Origin: Planctomycetota bacterium
GTDB lineage: Bacteria > Planctomycetota > GCA-002687715 > DRQF01
DNA length: 6,146 nt
Assembly (NCBI GenBank): GCA_015485455.1
Contig: WFTN01000260.1
Location: 1 to 6,146, forward strand
Reading direction: 5' to 3'
The notes beneath the pieces were generated by a model. The model saw nothing but the letters and a program-made list of their open reading frames with translations. It did no database searches and was not told where the DNA came from. This document shows positions 5,557 through 6,146 of the stretch, piece after piece. Position 1 is the stretch's first letter, and each line of letters opens with the position of its first letter. Made by a program: the position numbers and the translations under genes.

Positions 5557-6146
5557 CTATTTCATCAACTTGGTGAGATCGTACCCACGTTTGGCTTTGC
5601 GCCAGGCTGCGTTAAACGTCGCTCTTGCAGTTTGCTTGCGTAGCTCGGCGGCGACTTTCGGCGAGAGGGGAGGAGCAGGCCGCTTCTTTTCAAGTTTGAT
5701 GATGCGATAGCCACCGGAGAACGGCAACGCCTGGGTGATACCTTGCTCCTTGAGGGCGAGGATCTTGTCTCCACCTTCGATTTTCTTGAGCCGGGCTGGA
5801 GTAAAAGTGTCCCATTTGCCATCTTTGAATTTACTTCGAGCATCTTGACTGAACATGCGAGCAGCTTCTTCGAATTTCATGGCTCCAGAAGCGATGCGTT
5901 GCCTGACGTCATCGGCGGTTTTTTTCGCCGATGCCATGGAAGGCAGCTTGTCTTTCAGTTTCGGGTCATCTGTGCCCCGAATGACAATGTGACGGAGCTC
6001 GTAGGTTGGACCGAAATGCTCAATATTTTGCTTGTAGAGTTGAGCAGCTGTTTCCTTGGTGATGGTCTCTTCGCCGAAACGGGTAATGCAAACCTCCCTT
6101 TGGAAGTTGGCACTATTTTTGTGGTCTCGTTTGTTCATGCCATAAC
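5557..6146 (-). CDS. Parvulin/PpiC-type peptidyl-prolyl isomerase-like protein, probably 5'-partial
   Basis: The visible part is about 193 residues counted from an ATG at 6138. A parvulin-type rotamase domain spans about 47-153: the first strand with LRHIVIRG (48-55), the helix with FEEAARMFSQD (89-99), SKFKDGKWDTF (102-112), the LALKEQGIT stretch (127-135) and the last strand GGYRIIKLEKKR (142-153). A basic helical tail follows. Proteins of this type (PpiC, SurA, PrsA) assist folding of secreted and outer-membrane proteins. Residues 10-45 resemble the linker that joins a SurA-like N-terminal chaperone domain to the parvulin domain. The frame stays open to the window edge, and no ribosome site is visible in the 8 bases before the ATG. 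I therefore infer that the true start and a signal peptide lie outside the window. The second active-site histidine of parvulins is Arg145 here, so catalysis is doubtful. Confidence 0.75.
   Translation of the reverse strand, partial: YGMNKRDHKNSANFQREVCITRFGEETITKETAAQLYKQNIEHFGPTYELRHIVIRGTDDPKLKDKLPSMASAKKTADDVRQRIASGAMKFEEAARMFSQDARSKFKDGKWDTFTPARLKKIEGGDKILALKEQGITQALPFSGGYRIIKLEKKRPAPPLSPKVAAELRKQTARATFNAAWRKAKRGYDLTKLMK

Overview
The window looks like chromosomal DNA from a diderm (outer-membrane-bearing) bacterium of moderate GC content. It encodes an Mla-type (MCE) phospholipid ABC transporter, a putative lipoprotein and a parvulin-type folding factor, all of which point to an outer membrane. 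The gene order and sequences differ from the enterobacterial mla operon. I cannot assign a phylum from the sequence alone. There are no RNA genes, mobile elements, CRISPR arrays or phage genes.

Positions 1-178 are a leader without a convincing gene. Positions 179-4725 form one tightly packed plus-strand operon of six genes: (1) an RsbW/SpoIIAB-like HATPase serine kinase, (2) an RsbV/MlaB-like STAS protein whose ATG overlaps the kinase stop codon, (3) an MlaE/YrbE permease, (4) an MlaF ATPase, (5) a long MlaD/MCE protein, and (6) a putative TPR lipoprotein whose start lies inside the end of the MCE gene. Positions 4726-4819 are a short convergent intergenic gap. On the minus strand, read from the right edge, lie a parvulin/PpiC-like protein (probably missing its N-terminus at the window edge) and, 8 bases downstream, a class II aldolase/adducin-family enzyme.

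How the genes fit together: the permease, ATPase and MCE protein form the core of an inner-membrane lipid transporter, with the MCE protein projecting into the periplasm. In E. coli the STAS protein MlaB binds the ATPase MlaF and is needed for transporter assembly and activity. Here the STAS protein keeps the serine that partner-switching kinases phosphorylate, and it is translationally coupled to a gene for such a kinase. The most interesting idea in the window is that lipid transport is switched by a kinase/STAS partner-switch module, or conversely that transporter state feeds into an anti-sigma pathway. No MlaC-like shuttle is visible in the expected place; the long helical MCE protein and the TPR lipoprotein may replace it. 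The two minus-strand genes appear functionally unrelated to the operon.
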